Assembly: GCF_024757985.1 (NCBI RefSeq)
Contig: NZ_CP103289.1
Span: forward strand, 496,001-560,000
Direction: 5' to 3'
Source: Cellulomonas sp. NS3
GTDB taxonomy: Bacteria; Actinomycetota; Actinomycetes; Actinomycetales; Cellulomonadaceae
DNA: 64,000 nt
Shown: positions 56,101 to 64,000 of the stretch, one piece after another
Layout of the letters: the number at the start of each line of letters is the position of its first letter
How positions within the stretch are numbered: position 1 is the first letter of the stretch
Program-made: the position numbers and the translations under genes
The notes under the pieces: generated by a model
What the model was told of the DNA's origin: nothing
Database searches by the model: none
The model's input: the letters and a program-made list of their open reading frames with translations, nothing else

Positions 56101-56689
56101 CCGACGTCAGCGTGCCCAGCTCCTGCTCGAGCCGGTCGGCGTCGTCCGTCGCCCGGCCGACCGTGCGCGGCTCCGGCGTCGCGGCCGTGACGCGCACGGC
56201 GTCCGCGACGGCCGCCCGCGCGCTGCGGACGGCCGCGGAGAGCGTGCCGGTGAGCGCCTCGGTGCGCGCGGCCGCGAGGGCCGGCGTCGAGGCCGACTCG
56301 GTGCGGTCCGCCAGCACGTCGGTCGCCCGTCCCTCGTCGAGCGAGACCCGGACGAGGGACGCCCTGCTGGTGACCCGCACGCCGTCGCCGTAGAACCGGT
56401 CCGCGGCGTCCTCGACGAGCCGGTCCACGGCGGCGGTGACGTCCGCCTCCGGGTCGCCGTCGACCGCCGTGGCGGCAGCGCCGAGCAGCACCGCGCTGGT
56501 GGCGCCGGGGGTCGTGCCCGCGAGCGCCTGGACGGCGGGTCGCCAGTCCGCTGCGGGTGCCGCTGCGGCGGCGGGTGCTCCGGCGACCGCGACGGCCGCC
56601 GCGAGGAGCGGGACCCACCACCGGCGCAGCGCCGCACGCCTTCCCCTGCGCTCGGCTGTCCGGTCGGTCGTGCTGAACGCTCGCGACAT
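53159..56689 (-). CDS. large exported VWA / thrombospondin-type-3-repeat protein with C-terminal nuclease-like domain
   Basis: 1176 residues. An N-terminal signal sequence (WWVPLLAAAVAVAGAPAAAAA, cut near 44) is followed by a helical Ala-rich region. Calcium-binding thrombospondin type-3 repeats of the DSDGDGTGDADE kind occupy 256-392. A beta region leads to a VWA domain (538-700; MIDAS motif DSSGS at 546-550). More type-3 repeats fill 718-860. Then a hydrophobic segment (862-950; SFIPFVDIRDVLAGLI and LVGLIPAVGDAA) resembles pre-toxin membrane-active regions. The C-terminal about 135 residues show DDIRWG then IEVKAG (Glu1099, Lys1101), a PD-(D/E)XK-like signature. A secreted polymorphic toxin is the best reading, not proven. 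Confidence 0.85.
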   Translation of the reverse strand: MSRAFSTTDRTAERRGRRAALRRWWVPLLAAAVAVAGAPAAAAAPAADWRPAVQALAGTTPGATSAVLLGAAATAVDGDPEADVTAAVDRLVEDAADRFYGDGVRVTSRASLVRVSLDEGRATDVLADRTESASTPALAAARTEALTGTLSAAVRSARAAVADAVRVTAATPEPRTVGRATDDADRLEQELGTLTSGASGSVARRLGVASAHLAAMDAALEDAVPVRAVAHAAAAQAWGVASLEAVGVRPWSTTADADYDTLPDPLELSLGTHPKDRDSDDDGLGDGDEAAHLLGVTDPTAADSDGDGTGDADEDSDTDTLTNAQEISAGTDPRSADPDRDTLADPDELAVGTDPRTADTDGDGLLDGAEVRSGLDPLSTDTDYDGTGDADEVVAQPVRRAGVELSLVGSGDLAGSVHVATQPVTATERALGAVGDAVEISLPADRTGQLEQARLTLPYPADLPTGTEPADLRVLVFDEALQRWVPTGADLALDPDARTVSVTVTHFSRYAIFDIANWEQRWDSVGAGCTPGEDPALPADVAIVLDSSGSMADNDPEGLRKIAASQFVNALNADDRASVTDFDDVATVLQGLTSDKAALDAAIVLVDDLGGTAIDAGVSAGLGTLPPASAERLNALILLTDGDGSWDPALIDRARGLRAPIYTIGLGAGPDATLLQGIATQTEGQYFGVATADQLPEVFRSIAGCVNDPTPGGGVADPACESVDTDGDGLADCLETGGFALGTSTIVRTDPAKEDTDGDGIGDGEEAGEPSTVVEGTPAFQAISDPTVLDSDGDGLEDGEELDETTQAWQGDTDADGLSDADELDHGTTPLASDTDGDSLSDGYEVDHAEDEGLSPTVFDERLGTWEYIGYFVQGFLCGDITWSWIGCGENDQVVRLIGYVIGSFIPFVDIRDVLAGLIKTDWVGAAFSLVGLIPAVGDAASVVAKIGKFLSRFPAKLAPVMRWVANSDVLSDTVKATVFRVLLPGFSTLENAGFTPQVLARIMQHQKIDELVAALGSTLRVSGARAVPMPWAVRAGGVRASIVAERQVQDLVVRGQLDNAWTAVHRTTTNAWHNVPGSNRRLREDDIRWGPTNQNAIEVKAGPVTRFNRSSDLCEQARKDRDLLDAGDLDEKVWHFVPAQVFKQGGAEFWGVGPDAAALACLEQYRIPFVIHAAT

Positions 56690-56803
56690 CGCGTGCCCCC
56701 CCGGGTCCGTCGTGCGGTCGACCCGCGAGAGCCAAGCACCGGAGCTCCGCGCAGGGCCACCGTTCCGGGACGAACCCGCCCGAAAGGGACGAGTCGCCGC
56801 GGC

Positions 56804-57850
56804 TCAGGCGCGCGGGTCCCGGGGAGCGCGGTGCCGCCGGACCGACGCGACCGCGGTCAGCAGGAGCCCGCACGCCACCCAGGCCAGGAGCACCACGACG
56901 GGACGGGTGGCGCCGGCTCCGTCGAGGTACGCGGTGCTGCGCAGCAGGCTGCCGGTCGCCCCCGGCGGGAGGAGCTGCCCGACGAGGCCCCACGGCGGCG
57001 CGAGCAGCTCGGGTGCCGACGCCATGCCGGACAGCGGGTTGCCGACGAGCACGACGAGCGCGGCGCCGGCCGCCAGGCCGGGCGTCCCGGCGACGCGCTC
57101 GAGCCCGAGGAGGGTCAGCGAGGTCGCGGCGATGCCGAGCGACAGCCCGAGCGCGACGGGCCAGAACGCGCCCGACGTGCTGCCGAACCAGCCGTCGAGG
57201 AGCGCGGTGAGCGTGAGGCCGGCCATGAGCGAGTACCCGCTCGCCGCGGCGACCCGGAGCCAGGGCCGGTGCGGGAGGGCGCGCGCGAGGGCGACCGCGG
57301 GAAGGATGCCGCCGAGCGTGATCGGCAGCACGGCGGCGGCGAGCCCGGCACCGCGCGGGTCGTCCGCCGGCAGCGGCACGACGTCCTGCGTGGTCACCGG
57401 CGTGCCCGAGCGCTCGGCGAGCGCCTCGCCGGCATCCGCGAGCAGCTGGGCGACGACCGGGCTGGCGCCGCTCGCCACGACGACCGTCGCGCCGTCGGGT
57501 CCGAGGACGAGCCCCCCGTACGCGTCACGGCCGAGGACCGCGGCGCGCAGCGCGTCGGCGTCGGGGTAGGTCGTGGCGTCGAACGCGCCGGGCCGGGCGG
57601 CTGCGAGCGCCTGCTCGACCTGCTCGACCGCGGGCGGCGGTCCGGCGATGCCGATCGGGACGTCGTGGGGCTCGGAGGTCACGGCGGGCAGGGCGAAGGC
57701 CACGAAGATCGTCGCGACCGCCGCGGTGAGGGCCAGCGCGACGGCGGTCGCGAGCGCCCAGGGGTGTCGCCCCCCAGGGTGCCCGGGCCCCGGCCGGTGC
57801 GGCGCCGGGCTCGTCGGGGTCGTGCTCGGGGGTGTGTGCACGTCGGTCAT
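56804..57850 (-). CDS. ABC-2/YhgE-like membrane protein
   Basis: Membrane protein of 348 residues. One N-terminal helix (ALATAVALALTAAVATIFVAFAL) is followed by a large extracytoplasmic domain of about 110 residues. About five helices follow (LAAAVLPITLGGILPAVALA; SGYSLMAGLTLTALLDGW; PVALGLSLGIAATSLTLLGL). The layout is that of ABC-2 or DUF3533 proteins. GAGGAG precedes the ATG. It is divergent from a TetR gene, with a strong operator between, so it is probably an efflux component induced by the TetR ligand. No ATPase gene is adjacent. Confidence 0.85.
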   Translation of the reverse strand: MTDVHTPPSTTPTSPAPHRPGPGHPGGRHPWALATAVALALTAAVATIFVAFALPAVTSEPHDVPIGIAGPPPAVEQVEQALAAARPGAFDATTYPDADALRAAVLGRDAYGGLVLGPDGATVVVASGASPVVAQLLADAGEALAERSGTPVTTQDVVPLPADDPRGAGLAAAVLPITLGGILPAVALARALPHRPWLRVAAASGYSLMAGLTLTALLDGWFGSTSGAFWPVALGLSLGIAATSLTLLGLERVAGTPGLAAGAALVVLVGNPLSGMASAPELLAPPWGLVGQLLPPGATGSLLRSTAYLDGAGATRPVVVLLAWVACGLLLTAVASVRRHRAPRDPRA

Positions 57851-57904
57851 GAGGACTCCTCGGTCGCCGTGTCCCCGGGTCGGGGAGCGATGCTCCGAGC
57901 GTAG

Positions 57905-57940
57905 AACTCATCAGCCGTTGAATTCAACACCTGATGAGTT
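57905..57940. promoter_or_regulatory. 36-bp dyad operator between membrane gene and TetR gene
   Basis: Outer arms AACTCATCAG (57905-57914) and CTGATGAGTT (57931-57940) are perfect inverted repeats. Between them GTTGAATTCAAC (57917-57928) is itself a perfect palindrome with the same centre. In all 32 of 36 positions are symmetric. It is placed midway between the divergent starts, the expected site for the TetR protein. Confidence 0.85.
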
Positions 57941-57955
57941 CGTTAGGCTGCGGGC

Positions 57956-58558
57956 ATGGCAGAGGCGGTACGGCGCGGCGGGCGCCGCAGCGGGCAGAGC
58001 GGCACGCGCGACGCGATCCTCGGCTCGGCGAGGACGCAGTTCGCGGAGAACGGCTTCGACCGCGCGACGATCCGCGGGATCGCGACGGCCGCCGGGGTCG
58101 ACCCCGCCCTCGTGCACCACTTCTTCGGCACCAAGGACGAGCTGTTCGCCGCGGCGCTCGAGCTGCCGTTCGACGCCGCCGTCATGCCCGACCTGATCGC
58201 GGGGGACCCGGACGGCGTGGGCGAGCGCGTCGTGCGCCACTACCTCGGCGTCTGGGCCGACCCCGTGACCGGGCCGCACCTGCAGGCGGTGTTCCGGTCC
58301 GTCGCGTCGCGCCCGGAGGCCCTGGACACCGTCCGCCGCTTCGTCATCGAGCGCGTCCTCGAGCCCGTCGCGGCGTCGCTCGGGCGCGACCGCCCCGCGC
58401 TGCGCGCCGAGCTCCTGGGGGCGCAGCTCGTCGGCATCGCGTTCGCCCGGTACGTCGTCGGGCTCCCGCACCTGCAGGAGCTCGAGCTCGAGGACGTCGT
58501 GGCGCTCGTCGCCCCGTCCGCCCAGCGCTACCTCACGGAGGACCTGCCGGGCGTCTGA
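57956..58558 (+). CDS. TetR-family transcriptional regulator
   Basis: Repressor of 200 residues. The HTH covers about 17-60 (TRDAILGSARTQFAENGFDRATIRGIATAAGVDPALVHHFFGTKDELF, in parts; recognition helix DPALVHHFF). The C-terminal ligand domain resembles the TetR_C_17/AefR-type domain (PHLQAVFRSVASRPEALDTV; QLVGIAFARYVVGLPHL). Autoregulation and control of the divergent membrane gene through the 36-bp dyad are likely. Confidence 0.93.
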   Translation: MAEAVRRGGRRSGQSGTRDAILGSARTQFAENGFDRATIRGIATAAGVDPALVHHFFGTKDELFAAALELPFDAAVMPDLIAGDPDGVGERVVRHYLGVWADPVTGPHLQAVFRSVASRPEALDTVRRFVIERVLEPVAASLGRDRPALRAELLGAQLVGIAFARYVVGLPHLQELELEDVVALVAPSAQRYLTEDLPGV

Positions 58559-58580
58559 CCCTCCGGACCCCGGCGACGAC

Positions 58581-58633
58581 GAGGCCGCCGGGACCGGACC
58601 CCGCAGGAGCGGAGCGCCGGGCCCGACGGCCTC
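58581..58633. terminator. hairpin terminator between TetR and xylanase genes
   Basis: GAGGCCGCCGGGACC (58581-58595) pairs with GGGCCCGACGGCCTC (58619-58633), 13 of 15 positions. The genes on both sides converge here. Confidence 0.65.
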
Positions 58634-58676
58634 GGTCGATCACGGGCAGGTCACCCTCCCGGGCAGGGTGTCAGCC

Positions 58677-60875
<2,199 letters not shown>

Positions 60876-60951
60876 TCAGCGGCCCGCTCCGAGCGGGCCG
60901 CCGCCACGGGCGCACGCGCCGGCCCGTCCGGGCAGCGGTGGGCGACGAGCC

Positions 60952-61716
60952 ATGGACACGGCTCCGGAGACGGGCCGACCATGGAACATGACCCCTGGAC
61001 CGGAGCCCGACGGCGAGTCTGGTGACGCCCTCGTCGAGGTGCCGCTCACGGACCTCGACGACGGGCAGGTGGACGCGGTCCACGAGCTGCTCAGGTCGAC
61101 GTTCCGCGCCGACGAGCTCGTCTCCCTCGCCGGGCTGAGGGCCGGGTACCGGGGGGAGGCTCCGCACCCCTCGGTCGTCGTGCTGGCGGGCGGCGCACCC
61201 GTGGCCGTGATGCTCGCCGAGTGGCACGTGGACCACCAGGTGCTGCTGCTGGCGTACCTCGCCGTCGCGCCGTCGATGCGGGGCCGCGGGCTGGGGGCGC
61301 ACCTCGTGGGCGACGTCCTCGCCCGGTGGGCGGCCGAGAGGGACGGCGCGCTGGTGCTCGCGGAGGTGGACGACCCCGCGCGCTGGCCGGGCGACGCCGG
61401 CCACGGGGACCCGGTCGCGCGGCTGCGGTTCTACGGGCGGCTCGGCGCCCGCCTCGTCCCCCTGCGGTACGTCCAGCCCGCTCTCCGCGCGTCGTCGGGC
61501 CGCGTCGACGGCATGCTGCTGCTCCGCCTCGACCGGGGCACGGACGCACCGGGGGACCGGATCGCCGCGTTCCTCGAGGAGAACGTGGTGGCCTGCGAGG
61601 GCGCCGCGGCGCTCGACGACCCGCAGGTCGCCGGGCTCGTGGCCGACGCGCGGGCCCTGACCGACGGCCGGGCGCTGTGGCCGGTCGACCGCTGGGCGGA
61701 GGTCCGCGCGCCGTAG
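60952..61716 (+). CDS. GNAT-family acetyltransferase
   Basis: Acetyltransferase-fold protein of 254 residues. The acetyl-CoA motif is YLAVAPSMRGRGLGAHLVGDVL, followed by LRFYGRLGARLVPLRYVQP in the last part of the fold. A disordered Pro/Glu-rich leader of about 30 residues precedes it and about 65 extra residues follow. Starts at 60952 and 60988 are both possible. Substrate unknown. Its 3' end converges with the NTPase gene. Confidence 0.87.
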   Translation: MDTAPETGRPWNMTPGPEPDGESGDALVEVPLTDLDDGQVDAVHELLRSTFRADELVSLAGLRAGYRGEAPHPSVVVLAGGAPVAVMLAEWHVDHQVLLLAYLAVAPSMRGRGLGAHLVGDVLARWAAERDGALVLAEVDDPARWPGDAGHGDPVARLRFYGRLGARLVPLRYVQPALRASSGRVDGMLLLRLDRGTDAPGDRIAAFLEENVVACEGAAALDDPQVAGLVADARALTDGRALWPVDRWAEVRAP

Positions 61717-61733
61717 CCGGCGGGGTGCGCCGC

Positions 61734-64000
61734 TCAGACGCGCTGCGGACCGCGGGTGACCGGGTCCACGTGCAGGTCGTGGAGCAGGTCGCGGTCCTCG
61801 CAGACGAGGCGGAGGCGGGCGCGGCGGACGGCCCTCGCGCACGGGCCCGACGGGTTGCCCAGGTCCTCGGCGTGCGGGCCCTGCGGCCACAGCAGGTGGG
61901 CGAGGGACCGGGGCCTGCCGGCCGCCGCGGCCAGGACCGCGCGCGTGCAGCGCGGACCGTCGTCCACCCCCGCGACCGTGTCCTCGACGGGAAACGTCAG
62001 CAACCCCAGCACCTCGCGCGTGAGGTCCTGCTCGCTGCGACGGACGACGTCCTTCACGAGGAACCGCAGCGCCCGTGCGCGGACGTCCACGTAGAGCTGC
62101 CTCGTGTACGGGTCCGGTGGCCCACCGACGTTGTGGTAGAGGTACGCGTGCACCACGGCACGCTGGTAGCTCCATGCGGCGGCGTGGACCTGTCCCTGCG
62201 CGCGGAGCATGTCCGCGCGCAGCCGGTGCAGGTGGCTCATGAGCTCGTGGTCCGGGTCCGGCGGGTCCGCGGACGCGCCGCCCGTGGGCCGGTCCGGCTG
62301 CGCGGTCCGCGCGGCGGTGCCCCACAGCTCCTGCACGCGCGAGAACGGCGGCAGGGCGGTTGTCGCGTCGGGGTCGGCCGCCGCGCGCGCGTTGTCGTGG
62401 GCGATGAAGAGCAGCTGCGCCCGCTCGTAGGCCAGCCACGGGGCGACCCAGTGCTCGTGGTCGGCGTCCGCCACGATGTCCGACGAGCGCACGTAGGCGG
62501 CGTCGGCCAGCCGGAACGACCGGTCCGTCCAGGGCGCGTACGTCCAGGCCCGCGCGACGAACAGCTGGGCGGTCGCGGTGACCCGTCGCTCCGTCGCGGC
62601 GTCCTCGCCGCCGCCGCGGATCTCCTGCAGCGTCTGCAGCGCCTCCTGGATGCGGAGCCAGTCCACCTTCTCCGACTTGGTCGACCAGGGTGGGTAGAGG
62701 TCGGCGATGTCGGCGAGCGCACGGTGCAGCTCCGCGAGCTCGGGCCACGCCCGCCGCCCGACGAGCGCCGCGACGCTCGACGGGTTGTCGCTCGCCTCCC
62801 GCCGCGTGACGAGCTGGTGCAGGTCGGTGACGAGCTTGTCGCAGAAGTCGAAGTGGACGTAGTTCCCCCACCAGTGGAACGCGTCGAGGAACAGGGCCGC
62901 CGCCTCGAGCACGAAGCGACGCTGCTCGGCCGGCTCCGTCAGCGCGCCGGAGTGGTACAGCCACTCCCGCGCCGCGGCCTGCCAGGCGGGGTCCTCGTAC
63001 CGGAACTGGGCGGCGAACGACCCGCCGGCACCGTCTGCCCCGTGCGCCCCGCTCTCCATCCGCGACCGGAAGTACGCCGCCGCGGCGCGGGACAGCGACG
63101 CCACGCGCGGCTGGTCGCTGGCCTGCAGGCGGGCGAGGAAGCTCGTGCGCACGTGCTCCTGGAGCCGCAGCACCGTGCCGTCGCCGTCGACGGTGTCGAC
63201 GAACGACAGCGTGGCGAGCTGGTCGAAGAGCCGCGGGACGCCACCCCGGTGACCCCCCGGCGCCAGGAGCGCGCGCAGCAGGTCGGCCGTGACGACGCGC
63301 GGGACGGCGGCCGCCTGCACGGCGCGCAGCAGGTCCTTGCGTCCCGAGCGTTCGAGCAGCTCGGTGACGAGGAGGGCGCACTGGTGCGGGCCCGGCCGCG
63401 GGAGGCCCAGCAGCACGGCGTCGAGCCGTCCGGGCTCGGGCGCCGCAGGTCCCCAGAGGATCTCGGCGACGAGCCGCAGCGTCGCGGGGTGCCCGCGGGT
63501 CAGCGCGAGCAGGCGCGCGGCGGTCAGCTGGTCGAGCGACGCCCCACGGCCGTCGGGCGACCGCTCGGCCCGGAACCGGCGGACGAACGCCCGCATCGCC
63601 GGCTCGTCGAGGTCGGACAGGACGTGCGGGGAGGCCCGGTCGGCGCCGAGCCGGCGCACGGCTCGGTCCGGCGCCGCGCCCGCGCCGGGTGGCGCCGTGA
63701 GACCGAGGACGGCGACCAGCCGGGTGGGCCCCGCCCCGCCCGTCGCCGCCAGCGTGTGCAGGAGCTCGGTGAGCCAGGTCCCGATGGGCTCGTCGAGCAC
63801 CTTGTCGACGTCGTCGAGGAGCAGGAGCGGGGGACCGTCGGGGCCGCCCGCGCGGCGCCGCCAGCACTCGGCGAACCGCGCCGCCACGTGCTCGGCCGCC
63901 CTCCCGACCGCCCGCACCTGCTCGTCCGGCTCGACCGGCCTGCGGAGCCGCTTCATGCTGGCCGCCAGGTCGGCCTCGCCCTCGGTCAGCAGGTGCTCGC
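61734..64000 (-). CDS. P-loop NTPase (STAND/AAA-like), 5' end outside window
   Basis: At least 755 residues are visible and the frame is still open at the window edge, so the true start and probably the P-loop lie beyond 64000. The visible part opens with a Walker B stretch (PPLLLLDDVDKVLDEP), continues with an AAA-type lid and winged-helix region (LTRGHPATLRLVAEILWGP; RVVTADLLRALLAPGGHRG) and then a long all-helical region with several Trp. It resembles signalling or conflict-related ATPases with helical repeats, but no effector domain can be seen here. Assignment to a family needs the missing part. Confidence 0.75.
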   Translation of the reverse strand, partial: EHLLTEGEADLAASMKRLRRPVEPDEQVRAVGRAAEHVAARFAECWRRRAGGPDGPPLLLLDDVDKVLDEPIGTWLTELLHTLAATGGAGPTRLVAVLGLTAPPGAGAAPDRAVRRLGADRASPHVLSDLDEPAMRAFVRRFRAERSPDGRGASLDQLTAARLLALTRGHPATLRLVAEILWGPAAPEPGRLDAVLLGLPRPGPHQCALLVTELLERSGRKDLLRAVQAAAVPRVVTADLLRALLAPGGHRGGVPRLFDQLATLSFVDTVDGDGTVLRLQEHVRTSFLARLQASDQPRVASLSRAAAAYFRSRMESGAHGADGAGGSFAAQFRYEDPAWQAAAREWLYHSGALTEPAEQRRFVLEAAALFLDAFHWWGNYVHFDFCDKLVTDLHQLVTRREASDNPSSVAALVGRRAWPELAELHRALADIADLYPPWSTKSEKVDWLRIQEALQTLQEIRGGGEDAATERRVTATAQLFVARAWTYAPWTDRSFRLADAAYVRSSDIVADADHEHWVAPWLAYERAQLLFIAHDNARAAADPDATTALPPFSRVQELWGTAARTAQPDRPTGGASADPPDPDHELMSHLHRLRADMLRAQGQVHAAAWSYQRAVVHAYLYHNVGGPPDPYTRQLYVDVRARALRFLVKDVVRRSEQDLTREVLGLLTFPVEDTVAGVDDGPRCTRAVLAAAAGRPRSLAHLLWPQGPHAEDLGNPSGPCARAVRRARLRLVCEDRDLLHDLHVDPVTRGPQRV

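Noticed and set aside
52673-57904. Open frame of 1743 codons on the plus strand opposite the VWA protein
   Set aside because: It mirrors the regular codon use of the Asp/Gly repeats on the other strand and shows no family.

Overview
The base composition (very high GC, nearly every third codon position G or C, many GTG starts and 4-base GTGA/ATGA overlaps) and the gene content point to a cellulolytic actinobacterium of the Cellulomonas type. The strongest clue is the gene at 58677-60626, whose order GH11 xylanase, CBM2, NodB deacetylase, CBM2 is that of xylanase D of Cellulomonas fimi. A secreted GH10 xylanase with ricin-type lectin repeats lies at the left edge. The species assignment is inference from gene content only.

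Layout. 1-2813: GH10 xylanase (cut by the window edge) divergent from a LacI regulator. 2961-4635: two aminoglycoside-phosphotransferase-fold kinases, one with the APH(3') motifs. 4873-11632: a complete overlapping mrpA(B)CDEFG sodium/proton antiporter operon. 11731-12475: two small proteins. 12644-16364: a LacI regulator divergent from an intracellular GH3 glycosidase. 16438-17276: an ArsR-SRPBCC pair. 17420-22365: a membrane protein, then a TPP riboswitch and thiBPQ thiamine transporter genes. 22464-29212: SRPBCC protein, tandem GNAT protein, ECF42-type sigma factor with two DGPF/YCII proteins, Nudix-like protein, AMIN-like exported protein and a flavin oxidoreductase. 29229-33843: an accessory-looking stretch with a beta-propeller-like protein, a cysteine-peptidase-like protein carrying an LQRTAGN motif, a stand-alone LuxR helix-turn-helix, a broken DUF2278 gene, a small protein behind an operator-covered promoter and a LacI regulator. 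33976-43516: a disulfide-oxidoreductase-like flavoprotein, PadR regulator, large subtilisin with TIG domain, secreted peptidase/esterase and a metalloprotease. 43617-52419: FAD oxidoreductase, three AIM24 paralogues, GAF-ANTAR regulator, TSUP transporter, DUF2510 protein, truncated haemoglobin, methyltransferase, a wHTH regulator and a dienelactone-hydrolase-like protein. 52546-58558: a very large exported protein with VWA, calcium-binding repeats and a nuclease-like C-terminus, followed by a small cytosolic protein (candidate toxin and immunity), then an ABC-2-like membrane protein and its TetR. 58677-64000: the GH11/CE4 xylanase, a GNAT and a truncated NTPase.

How it works together. Secreted GH10 and GH11/CE4 enzymes would cut and deacetylate xylan, and the GH3 enzyme would finish oligosaccharides inside the cell. 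The three promoter regions share a GAANCGNTTC palindrome, which suggests one LacI-type regulon. Thiamine uptake is controlled by a riboswitch whose downstream hairpin masks the thiB ribosome binding site. The best candidates for something new are the VWA/calcium-repeat/nuclease protein with its downstream partner (52546-56689) and the LQRTAGN cysteine-peptidase/propeller pair (29229-31087). I found no tRNA or rRNA gene, CRISPR array or insertion sequence.
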